Shown: positions 7,976-16,500 of the stretch, one piece after another
How positions within the stretch are numbered: the stretch's first letter is position 1
How the letters are laid out: the number at the start of each line of letters is the position of its first letter
Source: Planctomycetota bacterium
Lineage (GTDB): Bacteria > Planctomycetota > Phycisphaerae > Phycisphaerales > SM1A02
NCBI GenBank assembly: GCA_003671025.1
Contig: QWPW01000009.1
Coordinates: 28,416 to 92,415 of the forward strand
Direction of reading: 5' to 3'
DNA: 64,000 nt
Program-made: the position numbers and the translations under genes
Notes under the pieces: generated by a model
The model's input: only the letters and a program-made list of their open reading frames with translations
Databases searched by the model: none
What the model was told of the DNA's origin: nothing

Positions 7976-8057
7976 GCCTGAAGCGCAGGGCGCTTCATGT
8001 AAGTGAGCCTGAAGCGAGGGCGCTTCATGAAGTGAGCCTGAAGCGGCGCGCTTCATG
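7970..8057 (+). repeat. three tandem 28-31-bp hairpin repeats starting at the ferredoxin stop codon
   Basis: The unit aagtgagcctgaagcg…cgcttcatg occurs at 7970-8000, 8001-8029 and 8030-8057. Each unit can fold on itself because tgaagcg pairs with cgcttca. The spacers inside the loops differ while the stems are kept. The first unit contains the last Lys codon and TGA of the ferredoxin. Confidence 0.9.
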
Positions 8058-8174
8058 AAGTGCATGCGTTGCTGCAAGCACAGACGAACGCAGCGTGGAT
8101 GAATGAACGCTGCACGTCGCGCCCGTTCACCGCCTCGTGCGAAAGCGGCTCTCTCACACCGAGCTCACAACGAC

Positions 8175-8208
8175 AAACGCGTCCGATTTGATCGGACGCG
8201 TTTTTGTT
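8175..8208 (+). terminator. strong intrinsic terminator
   Basis: The stem aaacgcgtccgat (8175-8187) pairs perfectly with atcggacgcgttt (8191-8203) around a 3-nt loop and is followed by T residues. It ends the ferredoxin transcript about 200 nt after the stop and may act in both directions for the convergent gene at 8264. Between the repeats and this hairpin (8058-8174) I see no gene. Confidence 0.85.
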
Positions 8209-8263
8209 TGTTCCTCGGCGAAAACCACCATTTCGCGGGCGTAAGCGCTGATTTTTCATCCGA

Positions 8264-8731
8264 TCAGGGCGACCAAGACTCGCCGTTGACCAGTTCGTAG
8301 AGCTCGCGACTGGTGGCGTCGCTGGCCTGCTGCGGCACGCGTGCGCGCACGACTCCGCGAATCGGGTTGTACCAAAACATCGCGCCGCGCCCGCCGCAGA
8401 ACGTGGGGTCGGTCGGATGCATGAGCTCCGCTTCATGCTCGAGCGCCATCTCAATCCATGGAGCTGGACTCTCGGCGAGTGCGTTGCGCGGCTCGATATC
8501 GCCAAACCACGCCGGGTCAACGGAAGGAGGATGACCGTATTGATTGAGCGCCGGTCCGCCCAACGCGCTGCGAATGCCGATCTCCGCATCAATGGTCGAA
8601 AGTGCCGCACGGGTGGACTCAATGTCGGATTGTTCGGCAAGTCCCGATTGATACATCCGCAGCGTGGTCACCAGGACCGCCGCTGCGGAGCACACAATCA
8701 ACACATCGATGCACGCACGGAGTGGACGCAT
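8264..8731 (-). CDS. membrane-anchored pseudopilin-like protein
   Basis: The 155-residue protein has one N-terminal transmembrane helix (residues ~6-25, CIDVLIVCSAAAVLVTTL), an amphipathic helix (EQSDIESTRAALSTIDAEI) and a C-terminal beta-rich part (YGHPPSVDPAWFG, MFWYNPIRGVVRARVP). That layout and the motif 'PPSVDPAWFG' recall type II secretion pseudopilins, but the GFTLIE prepilin peptidase site is missing. The ATG at 8731 starts just before the membrane helix. Function is unknown; it could be a non-processed pilin-like subunit. Confidence 0.65.
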   Translation of the reverse strand: MRPLRACIDVLIVCSAAAVLVTTLRMYQSGLAEQSDIESTRAALSTIDAEIGIRSALGGPALNQYGHPPSVDPAWFGDIEPRNALAESPAPWIEMALEHEAELMHPTDPTFCGGRGAMFWYNPIRGVVRARVPQQASDATSRELYELVNGESWSP

Positions 8732-9134
8732 AGTGAAGTTCGGCGGTGCGGGGACTATCGCAAACGGCGGACCAAGAGCCATCGACGCGCGATGTGCACC
8801 GCGTGAACAGTGGGGGACTTCTCCCGACACATCGAGCCGCTCTACGCGGGTCGTGCCGATTGCGCAGGGCGAAGTAGGGTGGCGACGGCGCGCGGTAACA
8901 ATGAAAACCTCATCTTTGCGCCGCTTTTTGCAGGCGTGGTGTGTGAAAGGGATGTGTCCGCATGATCACCCGACGTGTTCGAATGGTGTTTGAAAGGGAT
9001 GTGTCCGCATGATCACTCGACGTGTTCGAAGATCAGATTCGCGCTCGGCCGTGAATGAATCACAAGCGCGTTCGCAGCTCGCGTGAGTGACACGCGCGGG
9101 CGCCTGATGTGAGTGGCGTGTTAGCATCAAACGC
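8732..9134. other. 403-bp intergenic region between divergent genes
   Basis: This gap holds the 40-bp direct repeat pair at 8944-9030 and presumably promoters for both flanking genes. I see no convincing open frame or RNA gene. Confidence 0.6.
8944..9030. repeat. two 40-bp direct repeats 47 bp apart
   Basis: Copies at 8944-8983 and 8991-9030 begin tgaaagggatgtgtccgcat and end cgacgtgttcgaa, differing at one base (c/t). A 7-bp spacer separates them. The unit contains TGATCA-like catgatcac. Confidence 0.9.
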
Positions 9135-10406
9135 ATGACGAGCGCACCACGGAAGAATCCAATTCACGTCCGCATCCTCGACTGCGGCATGCCGCTGCTG
9201 GTCGAGTCGATGGCGGGGGTGCGCACTGCCGCGCTGAGTTGGTTGTTGCCCGCGGGAAACGCGAGTGACCCAGCGGGCGAAGCGGGTGAAGGTTGGTCCA
9301 CGATGCTCGCGGAACTGGCGCAGCGCGGCGCAGGAACGCTCGATAGCCGCGGATTTTCCGATGCGCTCGATCGCGCGGGCGTGCAGCGCGCCGTGACTCC
9401 CGCGACCGTGCACATCGTCATTGGCGCAACCACCATCGGCGCGCGCATCAACGAAGCGTTGCCGCTTCTCGCGGACCTTGTCATTCGTCCCCATCTTCCC
9501 GGCGACGCGCTTGATGCCGTGCGCAGCCTCGCGATTCAATCGCTCGAGTCGTTGCAAGATGATCCGCAACACCGCGTCGGGTTGGACTTGCGCGCGCGTC
9601 ATCTTCCGCCGCCATTTGATCGCTCGGGCTACGGCAATCGCACGGCGTTTGAGCGCGTCACCATCGACGACCTCAAGGGAAGTTGGTCCCAGCGCGTGCG
9701 CCCAATTGGCTCGATTCTCAGCGTCGCGGGCGCAGTTGACGCGGATGAGCTTGCCGCGACGCTCGATGGATTGCTCAAGAATTGGCATGGCACCGCGGGC
9801 GATGTCACGGCGGACGGAGCCGCGCTCGGCGGCATCAGCCACGAGGAAGACGATTGCAATCAAACACACATCGCGATGGGCTTGCACGCCCCGAGCGAGC
9901 GCGATCCCGAGTCGCTGCACTGCCGTATCGCCACCAGCATTCTCGGCGGCGAAACATCGAGTCGACTGTTCACCGAAGTGCGCGAGCGCCGCAGCCTGTG
10001 TTACTCGGTGAGCGCGAGTTACGCCGGTGGGCGCGATCGTGGCATGGTGTCGGTGTATGCGGGAAGCACGCCCGAACGCGCGCAAGAGACACTCGACACG
10101 ATCATGCGTGAGCTCGAGCGTTTCGAGCAGGGCGTCACACCCGATGAGTTTCGCCGCGCGATTGTGGGCTTTCGCAGTCGCTTGGTGATGCAGGGCGAGA
10201 GCACCGCCGCGCGCGCCGCGGCACTAGGCAGTGATTGGTATCGACTCGGTCGTTGCCGTTCGCTCGGCGAGCTTTCCACCGAAGTGGATTCGCTCACGGT
10301 GGACGATCTCAACGCGTGGATCAGTACGTCGATGGGACATGCGTGGCGCAGCGCGCTCACCCTGTGCACAGTGGGCAAGGCCGCGCTGTCTACTCAACTG
10401 GCTTGA
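9135..10406 (+). CDS. M16-family (insulinase-fold) protein lacking the zinc motif
   Basis: The 423-residue protein matches the two-lobed M16 fold: N-lobe GVRTAALSWLLPAGNASDPAGEAGEGWSTML, C-lobe with GGETSSRLFTEVRERRSLCYSVSASY, the conserved R/Y element of M16 C-domains. The catalytic HXXEH, expected where GEGWSTMLAEL is found, is absent, so the zinc site is gone. Such inactive subunits normally pair with an active M16 protein, as in mitochondrial processing peptidase-like heterodimers. No partner lies next to it. It has no signal peptide. The array of 10-bp repeats begins at its stop codon. Confidence 0.88.
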   Translation: MTSAPRKNPIHVRILDCGMPLLVESMAGVRTAALSWLLPAGNASDPAGEAGEGWSTMLAELAQRGAGTLDSRGFSDALDRAGVQRAVTPATVHIVIGATTIGARINEALPLLADLVIRPHLPGDALDAVRSLAIQSLESLQDDPQHRVGLDLRARHLPPPFDRSGYGNRTAFERVTIDDLKGSWSQRVRPIGSILSVAGAVDADELAATLDGLLKNWHGTAGDVTADGAALGGISHEEDDCNQTHIAMGLHAPSERDPESLHCRIATSILGGETSSRLFTEVRERRSLCYSVSASYAGGRDRGMVSVYAGSTPERAQETLDTIMRELERFEQGVTPDEFRRAIVGFRSRLVMQGESTAARAAALGSDWYRLGRCRSLGELSTEVDSLTVDDLNAWISTSMGHAWRSALTLCTVGKAALSTQLA

Positions 10407-10450
10407 TCAGTCTTGATCACGCTTGATCACGCTTGATCACGCTTGATCAC
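10401..10450. repeat. five 10-bp phased TTGATCA units at a stop codon
   Basis: gcttgatcag, tcttgatcac and three copies of gcttgatcac run head to tail. The first unit contains the last codon and TGA of the M16-like gene. It is the second array in the window with TGATC in a 10-bp register. Confidence 0.9.
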
Positions 10451-10698
10451 GCAATGCAATCGATGCGGCTGTAGCGATCAAGATTGAGCGTGACCAACTC
10501 GCCGTCATCCTTCTTGATTTCCAAGCGATCGAGCCAAAGCTTGTCGCTCTTCGCGTGCGCAAACCATGAACCTGTCTGCGCTTGGCGGAAGCGGCACACC
10601 ACGCCTTCAATCGCCGTCGTCCAAACCGCGTGGGTTTGGGGCAACTGCTGGGTCACACGGACGCGGGTACCTGGTTCGAGGGCGGCAAGCTCAAGCAT
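10447..10698 (-). CDS. small conserved planctomycete protein
   Basis: The 83-residue soluble protein reads MLELAALEPGTRVRVTQQLP… with a central GVVCRFRQAQTGSWFAHAK and the tail WLDRLEIKKDDGELVTLNLD. The alternation of short strands suggests an SH3/beta-barrel fold. Similar proteins are, to my recollection, common and uncharacterised in planctomycetes. Its stop codon lies within the TGATCA array end, and it shares that gap with the convergent M16-like gene. Confidence 0.75.
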   Translation of the reverse strand: MLELAALEPGTRVRVTQQLPQTHAVWTTAIEGVVCRFRQAQTGSWFAHAKSDKLWLDRLEIKKDDGELVTLNLDRYSRIDCIA

Positions 10699-10776
10699 GA
10701 TTGAACGGAGTGTACCGATGGCGCGCGTTGGCGCCGTCTACAACTTGTCGTGCAGCGTGCTGCCATCGTTGACGGA

Positions 10777-11490
10777 TCAGCCGCCGACGCGCGCGGGTGT
10801 CACGGAGTGAAACTTCGCGTGCTCCCATGCTTGCAGCGTGACCACGACGTCGCTCTTCGTTCCTGCGCGCATGACCGTGAAGGTCATCGTGTCGCCCGGC
10901 TTCTTCGCCATCAGCGCCTTGCGAATATGCGAGGGATTTGCTGGCGTTTTTCCATCAACCGCAACGATGACATCGTGATCGCGCAGTCCGCCCTCATGGC
11001 CGTTGAGTTCTTCAGCGACATCTTCGAGCACCGCAGCGGTGCGAGCATCAATCCCTAGGTGTGTGGCAAGGATGGGATCAACTTCACTCATGCGCACACC
11101 AAGCATCACGGGGCATGGCGCTGCGGGGATCGCGGCGGTTGCGGGAGCAGCTTGCGCGACGGCACCCGCGTTTATCACGGGCATCATCGTTCCGAAGGTC
11201 GCCATTTGGCCAGGCTGATTGGAGTCCATCACAATCATGCGTCGGCGCTCGATGCGCGGGGCGTTCGCATTCGCAGAGCCGGCTGCGGCGTCATCGACCA
11301 ACTCCACTTCGATTTCCATCTCGCCGCCACCGCCGAATTGCGGATTGACCATGATCACGCGCGATGTTCCCTCGGGTGTCTCGAACGCCATGTATTCGAC
11401 GGTTTCTTCGCGTTGCGTGCGATTCGAATCGCATGCCGTGAGCAGCGCGAGAAGGGCGAGCGATCCAGTAGCAGGAGCAAGTCGGTTCAT
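10777..11490 (-). CDS. PDZ-domain lipoprotein
   Basis: The 237-residue protein has a lipoprotein signal (MNRLAPATGSLALLALLTACDS, lipobox LTAC) and a C-terminal PDZ-like domain from ~residue 125: MLGVRMSEVDPILATHLG, then GGLRDHDVIVAVDGKTP and PGDTMTFTVMRAG. The middle is Ala/Met-rich and probably flexible. It would sit in the periplasm, tethered to a membrane, and bind peptide ends; no protease domain is attached. ATG at 11490 is used because it begins the signal peptide. It diverges from the lipoprotein gene at 11557. Confidence 0.85.
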   Translation of the reverse strand: MNRLAPATGSLALLALLTACDSNRTQREETVEYMAFETPEGTSRVIMVNPQFGGGGEMEIEVELVDDAAAGSANANAPRIERRRMIVMDSNQPGQMATFGTMMPVINAGAVAQAAPATAAIPAAPCPVMLGVRMSEVDPILATHLGIDARTAAVLEDVAEELNGHEGGLRDHDVIVAVDGKTPANPSHIRKALMAKKPGDTMTFTVMRAGTKSDVVVTLQAWEHAKFHSVTPARVGG

Positions 11491-11556
11491 GCGCAATGAA
11501 TCGACCGTTGACCTTCCGCTTCTGCAATCGATGCGCTGTCGCGTACGCTGCGTTTC

Positions 11557-12090
11557 ATGCATGCGCACCTATCTCGGCGAATTCTGTTGACGGGAACGAT
11601 GACCGCCGCATTGTGCGCGTGTTCGCACGAGCTCCCTGATCCGACGCGAGTCGCGCCAGTGACCCCGATCAGTGGATCGGCTGCGGAAAGCATGTTGGCC
11701 AACGGATCGAGTGCTTCGTATGCGGTCAATCACGCGAGTCGGATTGTGCTCTCAGGACTTTCGCGGGTGAATCGAAGCGATGCCACGCGGCCGTCGCTCG
11801 ATCTGCGCATTGATGCGCTCGACCGCGCGGGTGCTCCAGCGCGCACAGCCGGTGTGTTTCGCATCGAAGTACGGACCGAGGCAGATCCAGCGCTGCTCAA
11901 CTTCGACATTCCGCTTCTCACGCCCGCGGCGCAAGCGGCGCGCTTTGACACCGTGCTCTCGCAGTACGTCTTGCGCGTTGAGCCGCAATGGACTCGTGCT
12001 CCTGCATTAGGCGCATCAATCTCAGTGACGGTGACGCTGGTGACGCAAGCCGACACCACGCTCACGACTTCGAACACGATTCGTTGGTGA
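11557..12090 (+). CDS. lipoprotein of unknown function
   Basis: The 177-residue protein starts MHAHLSRRILLTGTMTAALCAC, a lipoprotein signal with a twin-Arg-like SRRILLTG segment. The mature part is beta-rich, with repeated strand patterns (RPSLDLRIDALDRAG, GVFRIEVRTEADPALLNFDI, SISVTVTLVTQADTTLTTS), suggesting an immunoglobulin-like sandwich. Planctomycete genomes contain similar exported proteins. No function can be assigned. Confidence 0.75.
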   Translation: MHAHLSRRILLTGTMTAALCACSHELPDPTRVAPVTPISGSAAESMLANGSSASYAVNHASRIVLSGLSRVNRSDATRPSLDLRIDALDRAGAPARTAGVFRIEVRTEADPALLNFDIPLLTPAAQAARFDTVLSQYVLRVEPQWTRAPALGASISVTVTLVTQADTTLTTSNTIRW

Positions 12091-12113
12091 GTCGCGCGCG
12101 TGATCACTTCGCC

Positions 12114-13454
12114 TTAGTTGCCGCGTTGCAACTTCTCTTCATACTTCGCCTTCATCTCGCTCTGATGCGATGAGAGATCGATCGACCTGCCATCGATCCA
12201 AGCAGCAGCCACTGCGCTGGTGAGTTCGAGCGGATGTCCGCGCGTCATGATGATGGTCGCACTCTTGATGGGCTCGATGGTTCCGTATCGCTCGTTGATT
12301 CCCGCAAGCACGCACGGTGTTGCCGTGACTGCGCGCAGCGCCGCTTCGGGATCAAGCCCAAACGCCGCCGCCGTCGCTGCGTGATGCGGCAAGTTGCGCT
12401 CATGCGCGGGTTCATCGCCCGTGGCAATCGAGAAGGGAATTCCCGCGTCAAACAAGAGTTTCGGCAGTTGATAGGACGCCGCGGTGGCATCGTGACGGTT
12501 GCCGGGAAGGCGATGCACGCCGCGCACAATCACCGAGATGCCTTCCGCTTTGAGAAACGGAATCGCAGACGCGATGCCTTCGCCGCCGATGATCACTGTG
12601 CGCAGTCCGCGCGCTTTGAGTGCCGTCACCGCGCTCTCGATTTGCGATGCGCTTCCAACTTCGACGAACACAGGATCTTTGCCCGAGAGCACATCAAGCA
12701 TCGCTTGCGCGCGTTCATCGTGGGTCACGGTCGGATCGGCCGCGCGCGCCGCGTTGATCGCTTTCATCTCATCGAGAAAGCGATTGATCTTCTCGAGCTC
12801 TTCTTTGGCGCGACGCTTCTGCTCTTCGGGCGAGCGTCGCGACGAGAGCGTGCGCGCGGGTTCGACCACCGGCCACGTCATCACCAAACCACACGCGCTG
12901 TCGATGGTGAGATCTTCCGGCGTCCAACCATCAAGGCGAATCACCGACGCGCTTCCGGAAATGATTCCGCCTTGCGGCACACTCACCGCGAGCAGAATTC
13001 CCGCAGCGCGCGCGACGGTGAGCAGATCACTGTCGGGATTGATCGCCACTGCGGGCACTGCTTCGGGACGGAAATCACCAAACTCAGTGCGGTCATCGGT
13101 CGCCTCGACTTGCAACGTCTCGACCAATCCCAGCGTGGTGGGAAACGCGCAAAACCCTGGTGAAACATGCATTCCCTGCGCGTCGATGATTTCGCATCCT
13201 TCGGGAATCACGGGCATCCCCGTGCCCACTGAAGTGATGCGACCTCCATCAAACAGCACATGACCGTCTTCGATGATCGGTTGTGCAATCGTCGCGGTGT
13301 GCACCACCGCGTGAACGATGAGCAACGGACGCGTCTGCGGTTTCGCGGGAACGATGTCGCTCTGCGCTGATGCGGAGAGCGTCGTCAACATCACCACGCT
13401 GGTGAGAAGTGATGCGTAGGTGGCGATGTGGATGCGTGTCGTAGCGGAGGTCAT
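12114..13454 (-). CDS. exported amidohydrolase-like protein with degenerate metal site
   Basis: The 446-residue protein has a signal peptide (IATYASLLTSVVMLTTLSASAQS) followed by an imidazolonepropionase-type amidohydrolase layout: N-terminal beta sandwich (DGHVLFDGGRITSVG), barrel, and C-terminal HAATAAAFGLDPEAALRAVT with the adenine-deaminase-like tail. Where active members have 'PGxIDxHxH', this one has SPGFCAFPTTLG, so the HxH metal ligands are gone. It is the upstream neighbour's smaller paralog (106 nt apart, same strand), so the two probably form one transcription unit and may act together in the periplasm. Confidence 0.85.
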   Translation of the reverse strand: MTSATTRIHIATYASLLTSVVMLTTLSASAQSDIVPAKPQTRPLLIVHAVVHTATIAQPIIEDGHVLFDGGRITSVGTGMPVIPEGCEIIDAQGMHVSPGFCAFPTTLGLVETLQVEATDDRTEFGDFRPEAVPAVAINPDSDLLTVARAAGILLAVSVPQGGIISGSASVIRLDGWTPEDLTIDSACGLVMTWPVVEPARTLSSRRSPEEQKRRAKEELEKINRFLDEMKAINAARAADPTVTHDERAQAMLDVLSGKDPVFVEVGSASQIESAVTALKARGLRTVIIGGEGIASAIPFLKAEGISVIVRGVHRLPGNRHDATAASYQLPKLLFDAGIPFSIATGDEPAHERNLPHHAATAAAFGLDPEAALRAVTATPCVLAGINERYGTIEPIKSATIIMTRGHPLELTSAVAAAWIDGRSIDLSSHQSEMKAKYEEKLQRGN

Positions 13455-13561
13455 GGAGTGAATCTCAATCGTGGCGAGTTCGGTTGCGCGAGGCGAACCG
13501 TCGTCGAGTGTGTTGCGGTGATCTTGAATCGTGAAGGTGTCGCGTGTTGCCGGCAGTGAAG

Positions 13562-16500
13562 TCAGTTACGCAGTTCTTCCACGGGGACGGCGTCGGTTTC
13601 GCCGCAGCCGCAGTCGCCGGGATTTTTCGGAAGCGGTTCCATGCCGCGCGCGATGCGCAGCCAAATCGTGTCTTCGCGTGACTCCAACATGCGCTCCATC
13701 AATGTCGGAGCGCCGCGACCGCGACGACCGCCACCACCGCCAGGACCACCAGCAGCGCCGCCGCCACCAGCGCGCGCACCTGCGCCTGCGCGATCACTCG
13801 CGGTCGTTGCCTTGGCGATGAGTTCGCCGCGCGTGCGAATCACTTGCGCGTGCACGGCGTCGTCTTCGATGCGCGAGTAGCGACGCGCGCCGTCGATCCA
13901 TGTCTCATCGCAATGCGTGAACGCGGAAAGCGGATCGCCGCTCCACAGCACGAAGTCCGCGTCTTTGCCCACTTCGAGCGAGCCCGTGCGCGCGTCGATC
14001 TTCAGTTGCTTCGCGGGATTGAGCGTGACCAGCTTGAGCGCTTCTTCGGGCGAAAGTCCGCCGTAACGCACGGCCTTGGCCGCTTCCATGTTGAGTCGAC
14101 GCGCGAGTTCATCCGAGTCACTGTTGAAACTCACGAGCACGCCTGCTTTGTGCATCAACGCGCCGTTCCATGGAATCGCATCCATCACTTCAACTTTGTA
14201 CGCCCACCAATCACTGAAGCTCGATGCGCCTGCGCCGTGCTTGGCAATCTCGCCGGCGAGTTTGTAACCCTCGAGCACATGCTGCAGCGTGGCCACGCGG
14301 AAACCGAATTGCTCGGCGGTGCGCAGCAGCATGAGAATCTCATCTTGGCGATAGCTGTGACAGTGAACCAATCGACTGCCCTCGAGGATTTCCGCGAGCG
14401 TTTCCAATTCGAGATCGGTGCGCGGCGGAAGTCCACGGGTGGCGACGGGCGCAGCGGCGTAGGTCACTTGACGCGCGCGATATTCACGAGCCGCGAGGAA
14501 CGAGTCTTGCAAGAACGTCTTCACGCCCATGCGCGACGATGGGTAACGCGAACTGCTGCGCGTCACGTTTTCACCGAGCGCGAACTTGATGCCCGAGGGC
14601 GCGCCTTCGAAGCGAAACGCTTCTGCGCCTTCGCCCCAACGAATCTTCACCACTGAGTTGCGTCCACCGATGGGATTGGCGGAGCCGTGCAGTTGATTCA
14701 CCGCAACCAATCCACCCGCGAGTTGGCGATACCAATTGATGTCAGTGGGATCGATGCAATCGCCGATCCACACTTCAGCGGTGCACGACTGACTGCCCTC
14801 GTTGACGCCACCAGAAATTCCCGTGTGACTATGGCAATCGATGAGTCCGGGCGTGATGTGTTTGCCCTTGCCATCGATCACGGTCGCGCCTTCAGGTACG
14901 GCGATGTCGAGCGCGACCTCGATGATCTTTCCGTCGCGAATCAACATGTCGCCGTCTTTGATGATCCCCTGCGCGCCGAGCGTCCACACCGTCGCGTCTT
15001 TCACGACGACTGTTCCCGCGAGCGGTTTTTCGATGCGGCCGTACTCACCAAACGGAAACGGAAGCACGTCTTTCCACAGGGTTTCGCGCTCGTCGGGCTT
15101 CTTCTCGTCGCTTGCTTCGCCGTTCTTGCCGGCTTCGCCGATCTTGCTCGGCGCATTGCCATCGCCTCCGCGTTGACCACGCATACCGCGGCCGCCGCGT
15201 TGATCACGCGCGGGACGATCCGCGTTTGGCGAAGGCGTGGCGTTGTCATCGGTGACCGCCGCGTCGCTGGTCTTCGTGTCTTGCGTGGTTGGTTCGCTTG
15301 GATTGTTTGCGTCGACGATGACGGCTGCTGGTGCGGCGTCATCTTTCTTGACGTCATCATTCTTCGCGTCTGTCTTCGCGTCTGTCTTCGTGTCGTCCTT
15401 CTTCGCTTCTTCGACGACACGCACCAACGCAAACGCGGCGCGTGCGCCCGTTGCAGTTTCGATCGTCATGGTCGCAGTCGCGCCAGTGCCCGCGAGCGAG
15501 ACGCGGATTTCGCCTTCGAAACCAAACGGCGCGCCGTCGAACATTCCCCACGCGCGACCATCGGAGATGCCAGCGCGCTTGGCGGTCGCACTTCCTGCGA
15601 CGTCTTTCTTCTCTTCGACTTTGCTCTCTGCATTCGCCGCGTCACTCGCAGGCGCATCGTTGTTGGTCGCGGGCTTGGTCACATCTTCTACGGGCTTTGC
15701 GACTTCAACTGCAGCGGCCTCGACAGGCTTCGCATCCGCAGCGGGCGCTTCTGGTGTCCACTTCGCTTTGAGCGAACTGTCCTTCGGGTCAAGCACGATG
15801 CGCAGATCTTTCGCGAGCGGCTTCGCAGTCGTGTCGAGCGCCGTGACCGTGAAACTTCCCGCAGCGAGCACCGGCGCATCGGGCGGCAACATCACAGGCG
15901 CGCCTGCGACGAAGATGCCTTCGAACTTCGTCTCCGCATCGAACGGGTCACCCGCGGCGATGATGAGATTGGCTATTTTTCCCGCTTCAATCGTGCCTGC
16001 GCGTGCGTCGATGCCCAGCAATTTCGCCGGCGTCGTCGTCAATGCCGCGAGCGCTTGATCTTTGGTGAGTCCATGCGTGATCGCATCGGCGAGTTTGCGA
16101 CGGAAACCAGATTTGTCAGACATGCGATGCGAACTCAACACGACGGTGGAGCCCGCTTCGATGAGACGCTTGGGATTCGTCGGCGCGTAACGCCACGTCA
16201 TCAAGTCGCGCAACGACATGCTGTCGGATGCCATGGGCGAAACGAGATCGGGTGCTTGAGGAAACTCGATGGGAATGATGAACGCGGCGTGCATGTTGGC
16301 CGCGAGAGCCACGAGTTCTTGTTGCCCGCGAAACTCAAGGCCGCTGCCGAGCACAGTGAGTGGCGCGTTGGGTGCTTGCGCCTGCGCGAGGCGCATCATG
16401 CGCGCGGCTTCGAGTTCATCACTGGCATCGATGATGATTCCATGTGTGCCCGCGAGCAACGGCTGCAGCGCGTCGAGTGCATTTTGATCTTCCACTGGAA

